Of a DNA stretch of 57,952 nucleotides, positions 33,775 through 40,679 are shown piece after piece. This stretch comes from SIG435 sp045530725 (GTDB lineage: Bacteria; Bacillota; Clostridia; UMGS1810). The notes beneath the pieces were generated by a model. That model searched no databases. It was given only the letters and a program-made list of their open reading frames with translations, and had not been told where the DNA came from. The stretch is taken from contig JAZSCT010000008.1 of NCBI GenBank assembly GCA_045530725.1, forward strand, positions 1-57,952. The letters run 5' to 3'. Numbering within the stretch: the first letter of the stretch is position 1; each line of letters starts with the position of its first letter. The position numbers were made by a program, and so were the translations under genes.

Positions 33775-33797
33775 CACTCAAAACTTATGAGTGCTAA
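33771..33797. promoter_or_regulatory. CIRCE operator (HrcA binding site)
   Basis: Perfect TTAGCACTC-N9-GAGTGCTAA, immediately downstream (minus strand) of the -10 hexamer. HrcA bound here would block the heat-shock operon until GroEL is titrated by unfolded proteins. Confidence 0.97.
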
Positions 33798-33800
33798 ACC

Positions 33801-33829
33801 ATCATAACACTTATTTAACATTTTGTCAA
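33801..33829 (-). promoter_or_regulatory. Promoter of hrcA-grpE-dnaK-dnaJ
   Basis: On the minus strand TTGACA (33829-33824), 17 bp, TATGAT (33806-33801). The CIRCE element begins 4 bp after it. Confidence 0.9.
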
Positions 33830-33913
33830 TAGATATTGGCAGTTTTCTTTGAAAAATAAGGAAGTTTTCATAAAAATAAACATAAAGTAAATGTTACAAA
33901 TAATGTATGCAAC

Positions 33914-33953
33914 AAAAAACTTACCAAAAGGGACGGTCCCTTTTGGTAAGTTT
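33914..33953. terminator. Palindromic terminator repeat, copy 4
   Basis: AAACTTACCAAAAGGGA and its inverse round GGGACGGTCCC. It lies between the heat-shock promoter and the small gene at 34060. Confidence 0.85.
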
Positions 33954-33984
33954 AAAAAAGAAGTCCCCTGAAAAAGAGGACTTC
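33954..33984 (-). terminator. Terminator of the small unknown gene
   Basis: On the minus strand GAAGTCC/GGACTTC is followed by T6. It lies 76 bp after the stop of the gene at 34060-34341. Confidence 0.85.
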
Positions 33985-34059
33985 TCTTCATATTAAAAGG
34001 TTATTTGTAATTACATAAGGAATTCAATGGAAAGTAAAATATTTTACATTTCCTGAGGT

Positions 34060-34341
34060 TCAGTATTTGTTTTTCAGACACACATTAAGATCGTTCATAT
34101 ATTTCATACCATTTCCAAACTTTTTGCATTCGTTATAGGAATTGAATAGTTGCATAGCACCGATGAGTTTTTCCAGAGACATATTCTGCTTGGGGGAAAG
34201 AGAGCAACGTAATTCTTCAATACAATCATTAAGATAGTTATAACGTTTTGAATATTCTTTATCGAGCCATTTGTCTCTTTCTATAAGTTTCTTTTGCTTT
34301 GAATATATATCCGATACCATATCTTCATCAAATGAAAACAT
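34060..34341 (-). CDS. Small helical protein of unknown function under a structured leader
   Basis: A 93-residue acidic/basic helical protein starting MFSFDEDMVSDIYSKQKKL. The start is the ATG at 34341, with GGGGAGGG eight bases before it; the frame upstream runs into the leader's terminator hairpin. No signal peptide or membrane segment. The central LSPKQNMSLEKLIGAMQLFN and FGNGMKYMNDL segments vaguely recall small DUF6809-like phage and Clostridia proteins, but I would not assign it. Its expression appears to be controlled by the terminated leader RNA at 34363-34510. The first seven codons and the whole leader are duplicated upstream. Confidence 0.65.
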   Translation of the reverse strand: MFSFDEDMVSDIYSKQKKLIERDKWLDKEYSKRYNYLNDCIEELRCSLSPKQNMSLEKLIGAMQLFNSYNECKKFGNGMKYMNDLNVCLKNKY

Positions 34342-34362
34342 ATCAAACCCTCCCCGAAAATT

Positions 34363-34510
34363 AAAAAAGGCGCCGGAAGAACCGACGCCAAAAAAACGTA
34401 CGACTCTCTTTGCACGCAACAAATATGAGCAAAATCAGGGATTTGTTAAAAGAGTACGTACATTTTTTACAATGTACCTACCCTGATTATTGCCTATTTG
34501 ATTGCGTGCA
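34363..34510 (-). ncRNA. Structured leader RNA, copy 1 (candidate riboswitch or attenuator)
   Basis: Read on the minus strand, the RNA starts at the promoter's expected start point with GCACGCAA, which pairs with TTGCGTGC some 80 bases later. Inside is a second stem, GCAA-AATCAGGG with CCCTGATTTTGC and one bulged U, then a GTACAT/ATGTAC hairpin. CGTACTCTTT (34458-34449) can pair with AAAGAG and GTACG in the 3' tail (34411-34397), giving a pseudoknot or switch. The terminator GGCGTCGG/CCGGCGCC with T6 ends the leader 22 bases before the start codon. I match it to no known riboswitch class. Confidence 0.75.
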
Positions 34511-34515
34511 TATAC

Positions 34516-34544
34516 ATTATACATCAAAGATAAAGTTTTAGCAA
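34516..34544 (-). promoter_or_regulatory. Promoter of leader copy 1
   Basis: Minus strand TTGCTA (34544-34539), 17 bp, TATAAT (34521-34516). The first leader stem begins 6-7 bases after the -10. Confidence 0.8.
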
Positions 34545-34564
34545 CAGAAATTTAAACCTCATCT

Positions 34565-34633
34565 TTAATAAAACAAAAAACTCGCCAAAAGGGAACGTCG
34601 CCAACGATATATATCTTCATCAAATGAAAACAT
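34565..34633 (-). pseudogene. Truncated duplicate of the small gene's start
   Basis: Copy 2 of the leader is followed by the same ribosome site and the first seven codons, MFSFDED. The frame then runs into the degenerate terminator repeat (IYRWRRSLL and on) and stops after 22 codons. It is a leftover of the 292-bp tandem duplication rather than a working gene, though it would be translated if transcribed. Confidence 0.7.
34571..34603. repeat. Palindromic terminator repeat, degenerate copy 5
   Basis: AAAACTCGCCAAAAGGGAAC keeps one arm of the family; the other arm is mostly lost. It marks the junction between the two duplicated units. Confidence 0.55.
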
Positions 34634-34654
34634 ATCAAACCCTCCCTGAAAATT

Positions 34655-34806
34655 AAAAAAGGCGTCGGAAGAACCGACGCCAAAAAACGTACGACTCTCT
34701 TTGCATACAACAAATATAAACACAGTCCAGGGATTCGTTAAAAGAGTACGCACATTTTTTACAATGTACCTACCCTGAGACTGTATATATTAATTTGTTG
34801 TATGCA
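34655..34806 (-). ncRNA. Structured leader RNA, copy 2
   Basis: The upstream copy keeps every helix of copy 1 while changing its bases in pairs: the outer stem is GCATACAA/TTGTATGC (copy 1 GCACGCAA/TTGCGTGC), and the inner stem is ACAGTC-CAGGG with CCCTGGACTGT. The core GGTAGGTACATTGTAAAAAA, the CTCTTTTAAC-AATCCCTG segment, the AAAGAGAGTCGTACG tail and the terminator (GGCGTCGG/CCGACGCC, T6) are nearly identical. Compensatory changes indicate that the RNA structure is under selection. Confidence 0.75.
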
Positions 34807-34811
34807 GATAT

Positions 34812-34840
34812 ATTATACACCAAAAATGTGATTTTAGCAA
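34812..34840 (-). promoter_or_regulatory. Promoter of leader copy 2
   Basis: Minus strand TTGCTA (34840-34835), 17 bp, TATAAT (34817-34812), the same hexamers as copy 1 with a diverged spacer. Confidence 0.8.
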
Positions 34841-34865
34841 CAAAATTTTAAACCTCATCTTTAAT

Positions 34866-34910
34866 AAAACAAAAACTTACCGAAAGGGAACGTCGCTTTT
34901 GGTATAAGAG
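34866..34910. repeat. Palindromic terminator repeat, degenerate copy 6
   Basis: AAAACTTACCGAAAGGGAAC and CTTTTGGTATAAG form imperfect arms. It lies at the outer edge of duplicated unit 2, in the position copy 5 holds for unit 1. Confidence 0.6.
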
Positions 34911-34965
34911 TGTGGGAAAGGACGAAGTAAGGCTTGGTGCCTTGCGAGGACGACAAATAAAGTGA

Positions 34966-35056
34966 CAGAATGGGATGGGAAAAATTTCTCAGATTGGACA
35001 AACAGAGGCAAAGCTGTATGTGATACTGCGAAGACGAATGTTTGTCCAAAGCAAAC
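34966..35056 (-). repeat. Dispersed repeat unit, inverted copy Z
   Basis: On the minus strand it reads TTTGTCCAATCTGAGAAATT, identical to the end of the unit at 45150-45172, preceded by a GGACAAAC/GTTTGTCC pair. The stretch 34911-34965 holds no gene. Confidence 0.5.
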
Positions 35057-35062
35057 CGGCAC

Positions 35063-35099
35063 AAAAATAAAGGAAAGCATCATTTTTTGATGCTTTCCT
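35063..35099 (-). terminator. Terminator of the sugar-acid operon
   Basis: AGGAAAGCATCA pairs with TGATGCTTTCCT, followed on the minus strand by TTTATTTTTG, 87 bp after the last gene of the operon. Confidence 0.85.
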
Positions 35100-35185
35100 A
35101 CATTGGAAAATATAAATATCAATTTTAGATATATTTATTTTATTTTTTCCAGCCGGGTTGCGGTATGGGGAATTTTTACATTCCA

Positions 35186-36037
35186 TTATACTCCGCTGTA
35201 TGCTGAGAATCCCCCATCTACCGGGATAACAACACCATTTACAAAACTTGCTGCATCTGCTGACAAAAGAAACAGCAACGCTCCGATAAGTTCTTCCTTT
35301 TCGCCAAATCTTCCCATAGGAGTCTGAGAAAGGATTTTGTTTGAACGGTCTGTATAAGTGCCGTCTTCGTTTACAAGGAGTGCTTTGTTCTGATTTGTAA
35401 GAAGGAATCCCGGAGCAATAGCATTTACTCTGATGCCTGCCTTAGAGAAGTGAACTGCAAGCCATTGTGTGAAGTTTGAAATAGCAGCCTTTGCACCTGA
35501 GTATGCAGGGATCTTTGTAAGAGGTGTGTATGCATTCATAGAAGATACATTAAGTATTACAGGATCCTTTGCATCTATAAGGTCAAGAGCGAATACCTGT
35601 GTAGGAAGAAGAGTGCCGAGGAAGTTAAGATTAAACACAAATTCCACACCTTTTGGATCAAGGTTGAAGAAAGAAGTGATTCCTTCGAGATTTTCGTCAC
35701 CTTTTTCGTAGTATTCCTTTGTTGTAGTGCCTCTTGGGTTGTTTCCGCCTGCACCGTTGATAAGGATACTAATAGGTCCGAATGCATCGTTTACTACTTT
35801 CTTTGCTTCTTCAAGGCTTTCTCTTTCCAGTACATTTGCAGCCACGCCTATTGCAATGCCGCCATCTGCCTTGATTTCTTCTGCCACCTGGTCTGCGGCT
35901 TCTTTTCTTAAGTCAAGAATTGCAACTTTTGCGCCACAAGCAGCAATAGCCTTTGCAAATTCTCCGCAAAGTACACCGCCACCGCCTGTAACTACTGCAA
36001 CTTTATCTTTTAAATCAATCTGAAATGGTAATTTCAT
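35186..36037 (-). CDS. SDR oxidoreductase, fructuronate reductase (UxuB)-like
   Basis: A 283-residue short-chain dehydrogenase. It has the TGGGGVLCG nucleotide-binding loop, the NGAGG motif, the catalytic serine in NVSSMNAYTP and the YSGAK tyrosine/lysine pair. Insertions round NNPRGTTTKEYYE match the SDR-type D-mannonate oxidoreductases (Bacillus YjmF/UxuB), which convert fructuronate to mannonate with NADH. The neighbouring uxaC supports this. It is the last gene of the operon. The next step, mannonate dehydratase UxuA, is not in the window. Confidence 0.8.
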   Translation of the reverse strand: MKLPFQIDLKDKVAVVTGGGGVLCGEFAKAIAACGAKVAILDLRKEAADQVAEEIKADGGIAIGVAANVLERESLEEAKKVVNDAFGPISILINGAGGNNPRGTTTKEYYEKGDENLEGITSFFNLDPKGVEFVFNLNFLGTLLPTQVFALDLIDAKDPVILNVSSMNAYTPLTKIPAYSGAKAAISNFTQWLAVHFSKAGIRVNAIAPGFLLTNQNKALLVNEDGTYTDRSNKILSQTPMGRFGEKEELIGALLFLLSADAASFVNGVVIPVDGGFSAYSGV

Positions 36038-36097
36038 ATTACATTGTTCCTTTCTTTATTTCTGTTTTTTCGTTATGGGCATTTTTTACATTCCCTA

Positions 36098-37498
36098 CTA
36101 CATACCAAAATATTCTTTTGCATTATTAAAGCAGATATCTTCAACAATTTTGCCGAGGATTTCTTCGTTGTTGTCAAACTGACCTTCTTCAACGAAATCA
36201 CCGATGATATCACAGAGGATTCTTCTGAAGTATTCGTGTCTTGGGTAGGAAAGGAAACTTCTTGAGTCAGTAAGCATACCCACAAATGCTGCAAGAGCGC
36301 CAAGATTTCCGAGAGCCTTCATCTGTTCTGTCATACCGTCGATATGATCATTGAACCACCATGCAGAACCAAACTGAATCTTACCCTTGATTCCGCCCTG
36401 CTGGAAGTTACCGAGCATTGTTCCAAGCACGAAGTTGTCACATGGATTAAGTGAATAAAGGATAGTCTTTGGAAGTTGGTCATCTTTTTCAAGATTGCCG
36501 AGGAATTTTGAAAGTCCCTGAGCAATGTTGTTGTCATCGATTGAGTCAAATCCCTTGTCAGGACCGAGTTTTGCAAACATTCTTAAGTTGTTGTTACGGA
36601 GTGCACCGATGTGAAGTTGCATTACCCAGCCGCGTTTTGCATATTCTCTTCCGAAAAATGTGTTGAAGGATGTTCTGTATTTGATAGCATCTTCTCTTGA
36701 GATTGTTTCGCCTGCCATAACAGATTTAAAAATCTTATCTACTTCTTCGTCAGATGCTTCGATATATGGGCAATCCTGAAGAGCGTGGTCAGAAAGTTTG
36801 GAACCAAGAGTTTCAAAATAGTCAAGTCTTGATACCATTGCATCTTTAAGATCCTGATATGAAGTGATTTCCTTACCCCATACTTCTGAGAGTTTTTCTA
36901 TGTATTCTTTGTAGCCTTCTTTTTCGATATTAACGGCAGTATCAGGACGGAATGCAGGGATAACCTTTGTCTTGAAATCCTTGATTTCTCTGATTTTTTT
37001 GTGCCATTCAAGGTTATCTACAGGATCATCTGTTGTGCCGATGTATGCTACATTTGACTTGGTAATAAGTTCTCTTGCAGAAAATCCGTCAGACTGGATG
37101 ATTTTGTTTACTTTTTCCCAGATTCTCGGAGCACTCTTTTCGTTAAGAGGTTCGTAGATTCCGAAAAATCTCTGGAGTTCAAGGTGAGTCCAATGGTAGA
37201 GAGGGTTTCCGATAGCATATCCGATGCATTTTGCATACTGGAAGAACTTATCGTAATCAGAAGCATCGCCTGTGCAGTACTTTTCATCTACACCCATACT
37301 TCTCATAAATCTCCATTTGTAATGATCGCCGTAGAGCCAGATTTCTGTGATGTTGTTATATTTTTTGTCTTCTGCGATTTCCTGTGGGATAAGATGACAA
37401 TGGTAGTCATAGATTGGCATCTTTGCCGCATAATTGTGAAAAAGTTTCTTTGCGGTTTTTGTTTTTAAGAGAAAATCTTTGTCCATAAATTTTTTCAT
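36098..37498 (-). CDS. uxaC: Glucuronate/galacturonate isomerase
   Basis: A 466-residue uronate isomerase of the amidohydrolase superfamily, converting glucuronate to fructuronate or galacturonate to tagaturonate. Family marks are MPIYDYHCHLIPQEIAEDK with the HxH metal motif, DHYKWRFMRSMGVDE, HWTHLELQRFFGI, MQLHIGALRNNN and the late SDSRSFLSYPRHEYFRR-type end (here TDSRSFLSYPRHEYFRR). Length is normal. AGGAGGATCAG before the start. It is the fourth gene of the operon and lies 60 bp before the SDR gene. Confidence 0.95.
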   Translation of the reverse strand: MKKFMDKDFLLKTKTAKKLFHNYAAKMPIYDYHCHLIPQEIAEDKKYNNITEIWLYGDHYKWRFMRSMGVDEKYCTGDASDYDKFFQYAKCIGYAIGNPLYHWTHLELQRFFGIYEPLNEKSAPRIWEKVNKIIQSDGFSARELITKSNVAYIGTTDDPVDNLEWHKKIREIKDFKTKVIPAFRPDTAVNIEKEGYKEYIEKLSEVWGKEITSYQDLKDAMVSRLDYFETLGSKLSDHALQDCPYIEASDEEVDKIFKSVMAGETISREDAIKYRTSFNTFFGREYAKRGWVMQLHIGALRNNNLRMFAKLGPDKGFDSIDDNNIAQGLSKFLGNLEKDDQLPKTILYSLNPCDNFVLGTMLGNFQQGGIKGKIQFGSAWWFNDHIDGMTEQMKALGNLGALAAFVGMLTDSRSFLSYPRHEYFRRILCDIIGDFVEEGQFDNNEEILGKIVEDICFNNAKEYFGM

Positions 37499-37512
37499 TG
37501 TGCTGATCCTCC

Positions 37513-38553
37513 TTATTTAGTCCATTTAAGTTTGTCTTTTTTGATTTCGATTTTTTTGCCACCGCTTTTTGCACTTTCATACATTGCATAAAGAGCATAT
37601 GTGGAACTTAAGCACTTGTCAATGCTTAAGTAATCGTCTCTTTTTCCTTCCAGAGTCAGGTAGAAGTCATTGATGATTGTCTGGTGACCGCTGCCCCAGT
37701 AGTCTTTGCCCGGGTGGTTTTTGTTATCCGAGCAGATTATCTTCGGAATTTCTCCCTTGTCTATACGATAGAGGAAGTTGTCTGCGTAGCGGAGGATAGA
37801 GTTTTCAAAACTAAGTTCCAACTCATATGGAAGGTTTGATGAATATGTATTGGTAGCGAAGAATGATGCCCTCAACCCGTTTTCGAAGAAAAACAGCGCA
37901 TCTGCAGTATCTTCAACTTCGATTACGTCTTCAAGAATCTTTGTGGAGATAGACGCCTTTACTCCTTCAGGGCTTCCGCCGAAAAGAAGAATCATATCCA
38001 CAAGATGGCTTGACTGATTTATGATGACACCACCGCCCTCATAATCCCATGTGCCTCTCCACTCTGCTCTGTCATAATATTCTCTCATACGGCACCATCT
38101 TAAGGTACCTGTGATGCCTTTAAGTGCACCGAGAGTTTCGTCATTGTGAAAGAGTTCTTTCATCATTCTTATACAGGGATTGGTTCTGTTCTGAAAGCAG
38201 ATAAGAATCTTTCTGTGGTGATTAAGATAGAATTCATAAAGTCTCTCAAATTCTTCCTTAGTTATAGCGGCAGGCTTCTCCAGTACAACATCCTTGCCGT
38301 TTTCTATTGCATCCATTGCCATCTTAGCGTGAAGGAAGTGTGGTGTACATATATGTATCACATCAATGTCAGGGTCTTTCACCGCTTCCTCAAATGTATA
38401 TATTGCTTTGGCATTGTGTTCTTTTGCACCCTTGTCCGCAGCTTCTTTGTCAATGTCACATACAGCATAAAGGGTAGCGTCTTCGCACAGTTCTATTGCG
38501 TGTGCATGTACGGGACCAATGGAGCCGTAGCCTACGATACAAGCGTTTTTCAT
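37513..38553 (-). CDS. Gfo/Idh/MocA family oxidoreductase 1
   Basis: A 346-residue NAD(P)-dependent sugar or cyclitol oxidoreductase. The N-terminal Rossmann fold begins CIVGYGSIGPVHAHAIE; VVLEKPAAIT supplies the EKP catalytic lysine; and the C-terminal domain has EGGGVIINQSSHLVDMILL with the conserved His/Asp. It is a paralogue of the gene at 39348. Members act on myo-inositol, glucose, UDP-sugars or 3-keto-glycosides; the substrate is unknown. It lies 14 bp before uxaC and 1 bp after the isomerase gene, so all five are one transcript. Confidence 0.85.
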   Translation of the reverse strand: MKNACIVGYGSIGPVHAHAIELCEDATLYAVCDIDKEAADKGAKEHNAKAIYTFEEAVKDPDIDVIHICTPHFLHAKMAMDAIENGKDVVLEKPAAITKEEFERLYEFYLNHHRKILICFQNRTNPCIRMMKELFHNDETLGALKGITGTLRWCRMREYYDRAEWRGTWDYEGGGVIINQSSHLVDMILLFGGSPEGVKASISTKILEDVIEVEDTADALFFFENGLRASFFATNTYSSNLPYELELSFENSILRYADNFLYRIDKGEIPKIICSDNKNHPGKDYWGSGHQTIINDFYLTLEGKRDDYLSIDKCLSSTYALYAMYESAKSGGKKIEIKKDKLKWTK

Positions 38554-38554
38554 A

Positions 38555-39325
38555 TTAGTTAAATCCTTTCTTCAAAAGGTAGTCGCGGCTTATTTTAAGT
38601 GATTCAAAAGGATCTCCGTCGCATTTGTCCTGTTCGATAAATGCGGCGATTGTACCTGCTCTGTCACAAGCGGCTGTAATCTTTTCAAAGTCGATAAGAC
38701 CATTGCCTACTTCGCAGAATGCAACAGAATTATCAAGGTTTGCCTTAAGGTCTTTGTAGTGGGCAATGATAGCCTTTTTGCCGATTCTGTCGATAAATTC
38801 TGCAGGATCTTTGCCAACAAATGCAAGCCAATATACATCAAGGATAAATGATACATCACATTCTTCGATGAAGTATTCAAATATTGGCTTTCCGTCAACC
38901 TTTGTCCAGTCAAAAGCATGGTTATGGTATGCGAAGATAATGTTTTCTTTTTTCATTTCTTCGCTGATTTTGTTTACATTTGATATAAATTTCTTGAGAT
39001 TTTCAAGGTTCATATCTTCTCTGAGTTCCTTTGGCATAGCACCCATACCTGCTACAGGGCAACCAAGGTCTTTGTGGAACTTAATCATATTGTCGATGTC
39101 TTCTGTATATTCGTTGTACCCTCTGTGAGTTACAACAGGAGTGAGGGAATGTCTGTCATATATTTCTTTGAGCTCTGCACCTGAAAGAGTAGTACATACC
39201 CCTGATGACTGAACAAGTTCAAACCCCATATCGTGAAGTTTCTTACAAGATGCGTCAAGATCTTCTGCAGTTTTGCAGAAATCTCTTATTGTAAACATCT
39301 GTGCACCGATTCTTCTGTCCATCAT
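38555..39325 (-). CDS. TIM-barrel sugar isomerase/epimerase
   Basis: A 256-residue member of the xylose isomerase-like (AP endonuclease 2) superfamily. The start is the ATG at 39325, nine bases after GGAGG; a TTG upstream overlaps that site. Metal-binding candidates are in IFAYHNHAFDW, VSFILDVYWLAFVG, IAHYKDLK and AFIEQDKCDGDP, the common pattern of IolE/IolI- and DgpC-like proteins. It sits between two Gfo/Idh/MocA genes, an arrangement seen where a 3-keto sugar intermediate is formed and then eliminated or epimerised. The exact reaction is not known. Confidence 0.82.
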   Translation of the reverse strand: MMDRRIGAQMFTIRDFCKTAEDLDASCKKLHDMGFELVQSSGVCTTLSGAELKEIYDRHSLTPVVTHRGYNEYTEDIDNMIKFHKDLGCPVAGMGAMPKELREDMNLENLKKFISNVNKISEEMKKENIIFAYHNHAFDWTKVDGKPIFEYFIEECDVSFILDVYWLAFVGKDPAEFIDRIGKKAIIAHYKDLKANLDNSVAFCEVGNGLIDFEKITAACDRAGTIAAFIEQDKCDGDPFESLKISRDYLLKKGFN

Positions 39326-39347
39326 AGTCTTATCCTCCAATTATATA

Positions 39348-40508
39348 TTAATATGTACCTTCTGTGTTTGATACGATCTGTTTGTCTTCTTTTACAACTG
39401 TTGAAGAAGCAATTTTTTCCTGAAGGATTCTGTAGAAATCATCTGCAGGCATATTGTTTACATCTACAGTTTCGCCTGTCCATGCTGAGTAGTGGATAGC
39501 GTTTGATATTGTAAGACCGTTGATGCCTTCATATCCCGGTGCAAGAAGGTCTGAACCTGTAAGAACTGCATTTGCAAAGTTCTTAAGGATTCCCTTATGC
39601 TGTTCGCCTGCACCCTGGTTGTTTGGAATTTCGCAATCCCAGCATTCAGGTTTGCCGAATGGGATAGTATTGATCTTTTCAAATTCTCTTTCAGAGATTC
39701 TGTTGCGCTTGAATTCGATTTTGTTCTTTTCTACAACGATTCTTCCCATATCACATGCGATTTCAAGTCTGTTTGTTCCTGGGAATTCACCTGTAGATGT
39801 GATATATGTTCCTGTGAGACCGTTTTTGTATCTGAATACTGCTGTTACATCGTCATCAACTTCGATATCGTGGTATTTACCGAAACCTACAAATGCATCA
39901 ATCTGGTCAGGCATACCGAACATCCATTGCCACAAGTCAAGCTGGTGAGGGTTCTGATTGATAAGAGCACCGCCGCCTTCAGTAGCCCAGGTTGAACGCC
40001 ATGTGCTAGATTCATGATAAGCCTGTGGACGATACCAGTCTGTGATGATCCAGGAGATTCTCTTGATGGTGCCAAGTTCCCCTGACTGAACAAGATCTTT
40101 GATTTTCTGATAGCAAGGGTTAGTTCTCTGATTGTACATAATACCAAATACCTTGCCTGATTTCTTTGCAACATCGTTCATTTCTTCAACAGCCTTTGTA
40201 TATACTCCTGCAGGTTTTTCCACAAGAACGTGAAGACCGTATCCGAAAGCTTCGATAGTAAGAGGACAATGGTCATAATGAGGAACAGCGATGACTACTG
40301 CATCTACAAGTCCTGATTTATAAAGATCTGTGGCATTTTCAAAAACCTTTATATCAGGATACTGTTTTTTAAGTTCTTCTCTTCTTTTCTCTGAAGTATC
40401 GCAAACAGCAACGCATTCCATATTTGGGACTTCGCCTGTTTGGATGTTTTTGAGATGAGCAGAACCCATATTTCCTATACCGATAATACCTACTTTTACT
40501 TTGTCCAT
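39348..40508 (-). CDS. Gfo/Idh/MocA family oxidoreductase 2
   Basis: A 386-residue oxidoreductase, first gene of the operon. The start is the ATG at 40508 after AAGAAAGGATT; the frame upstream runs into the promoter. VGIIGIGNMGSAHLKNIQ forms the NAD(P) loop, HVLVEKPAGV holds the catalytic lysine, and EGGGALINQNPHQLDLWQW the catalytic His/Asp. It is about 40 residues longer than its paralogue, mostly at the C-terminus. Both keep a YNQRTNPC/FQNRTNPC segment, so they share ancestry and probably related substrates. No signal peptide: it acts in the cytoplasm. Confidence 0.85.
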   Translation of the reverse strand: MDKVKVGIIGIGNMGSAHLKNIQTGEVPNMECVAVCDTSEKRREELKKQYPDIKVFENATDLYKSGLVDAVVIAVPHYDHCPLTIEAFGYGLHVLVEKPAGVYTKAVEEMNDVAKKSGKVFGIMYNQRTNPCYQKIKDLVQSGELGTIKRISWIITDWYRPQAYHESSTWRSTWATEGGGALINQNPHQLDLWQWMFGMPDQIDAFVGFGKYHDIEVDDDVTAVFRYKNGLTGTYITSTGEFPGTNRLEIACDMGRIVVEKNKIEFKRNRISEREFEKINTIPFGKPECWDCEIPNNQGAGEQHKGILKNFANAVLTGSDLLAPGYEGINGLTISNAIHYSAWTGETVDVNNMPADDFYRILQEKIASSTVVKEDKQIVSNTEGTY

Positions 40509-40578
40509 AATCAAAAATCCTTTCTTAAAATAAGATTTAGTTTTTGAAGAATTATAATATAATTCTATACACAAATTC

Positions 40579-40607
40579 ATTATAGCACAAAAATATGGAA
40601 AATTCCA
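40579..40607 (-). promoter_or_regulatory. Promoter and palindrome of the sugar-acid operon
   Basis: Minus strand TATAAT (40584-40579) with no good -35: the position is filled by the perfect palindrome TGGAAAATTCCA (40596-40607). A weak -35 overlapped by a palindrome suggests an activated or repressed promoter. Confidence 0.5.
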
Positions 40608-40611
40608 TTAT

Positions 40612-40642
40612 AAATATTGATGAAAACATTGCAAATATTGAT
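40612..40642 (+). promoter_or_regulatory. Direct repeats AAATATTGAT, likely AraC operator
   Basis: AAATATTGAT occurs at 40612-40621 and 40633-40642, in the same orientation and exactly 21 bp apart, between the two divergent promoters. Two helical-turn spacing of direct half-sites is typical for AraC-type dimers. Confidence 0.55.
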
Positions 40643-40657
40643 ATGTGATGTTATAAT
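40629..40657 (+). promoter_or_regulatory. Promoter of the divergent araC-type gene
   Basis: TTGCAA (40629-40634), 17 bp, TATAAT (40652-40657). The second direct repeat lies inside it, so autoregulation is likely. Confidence 0.75.
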
Positions 40658-40679
40658 GTAAAAAAGCGGAGGTGAAAGA

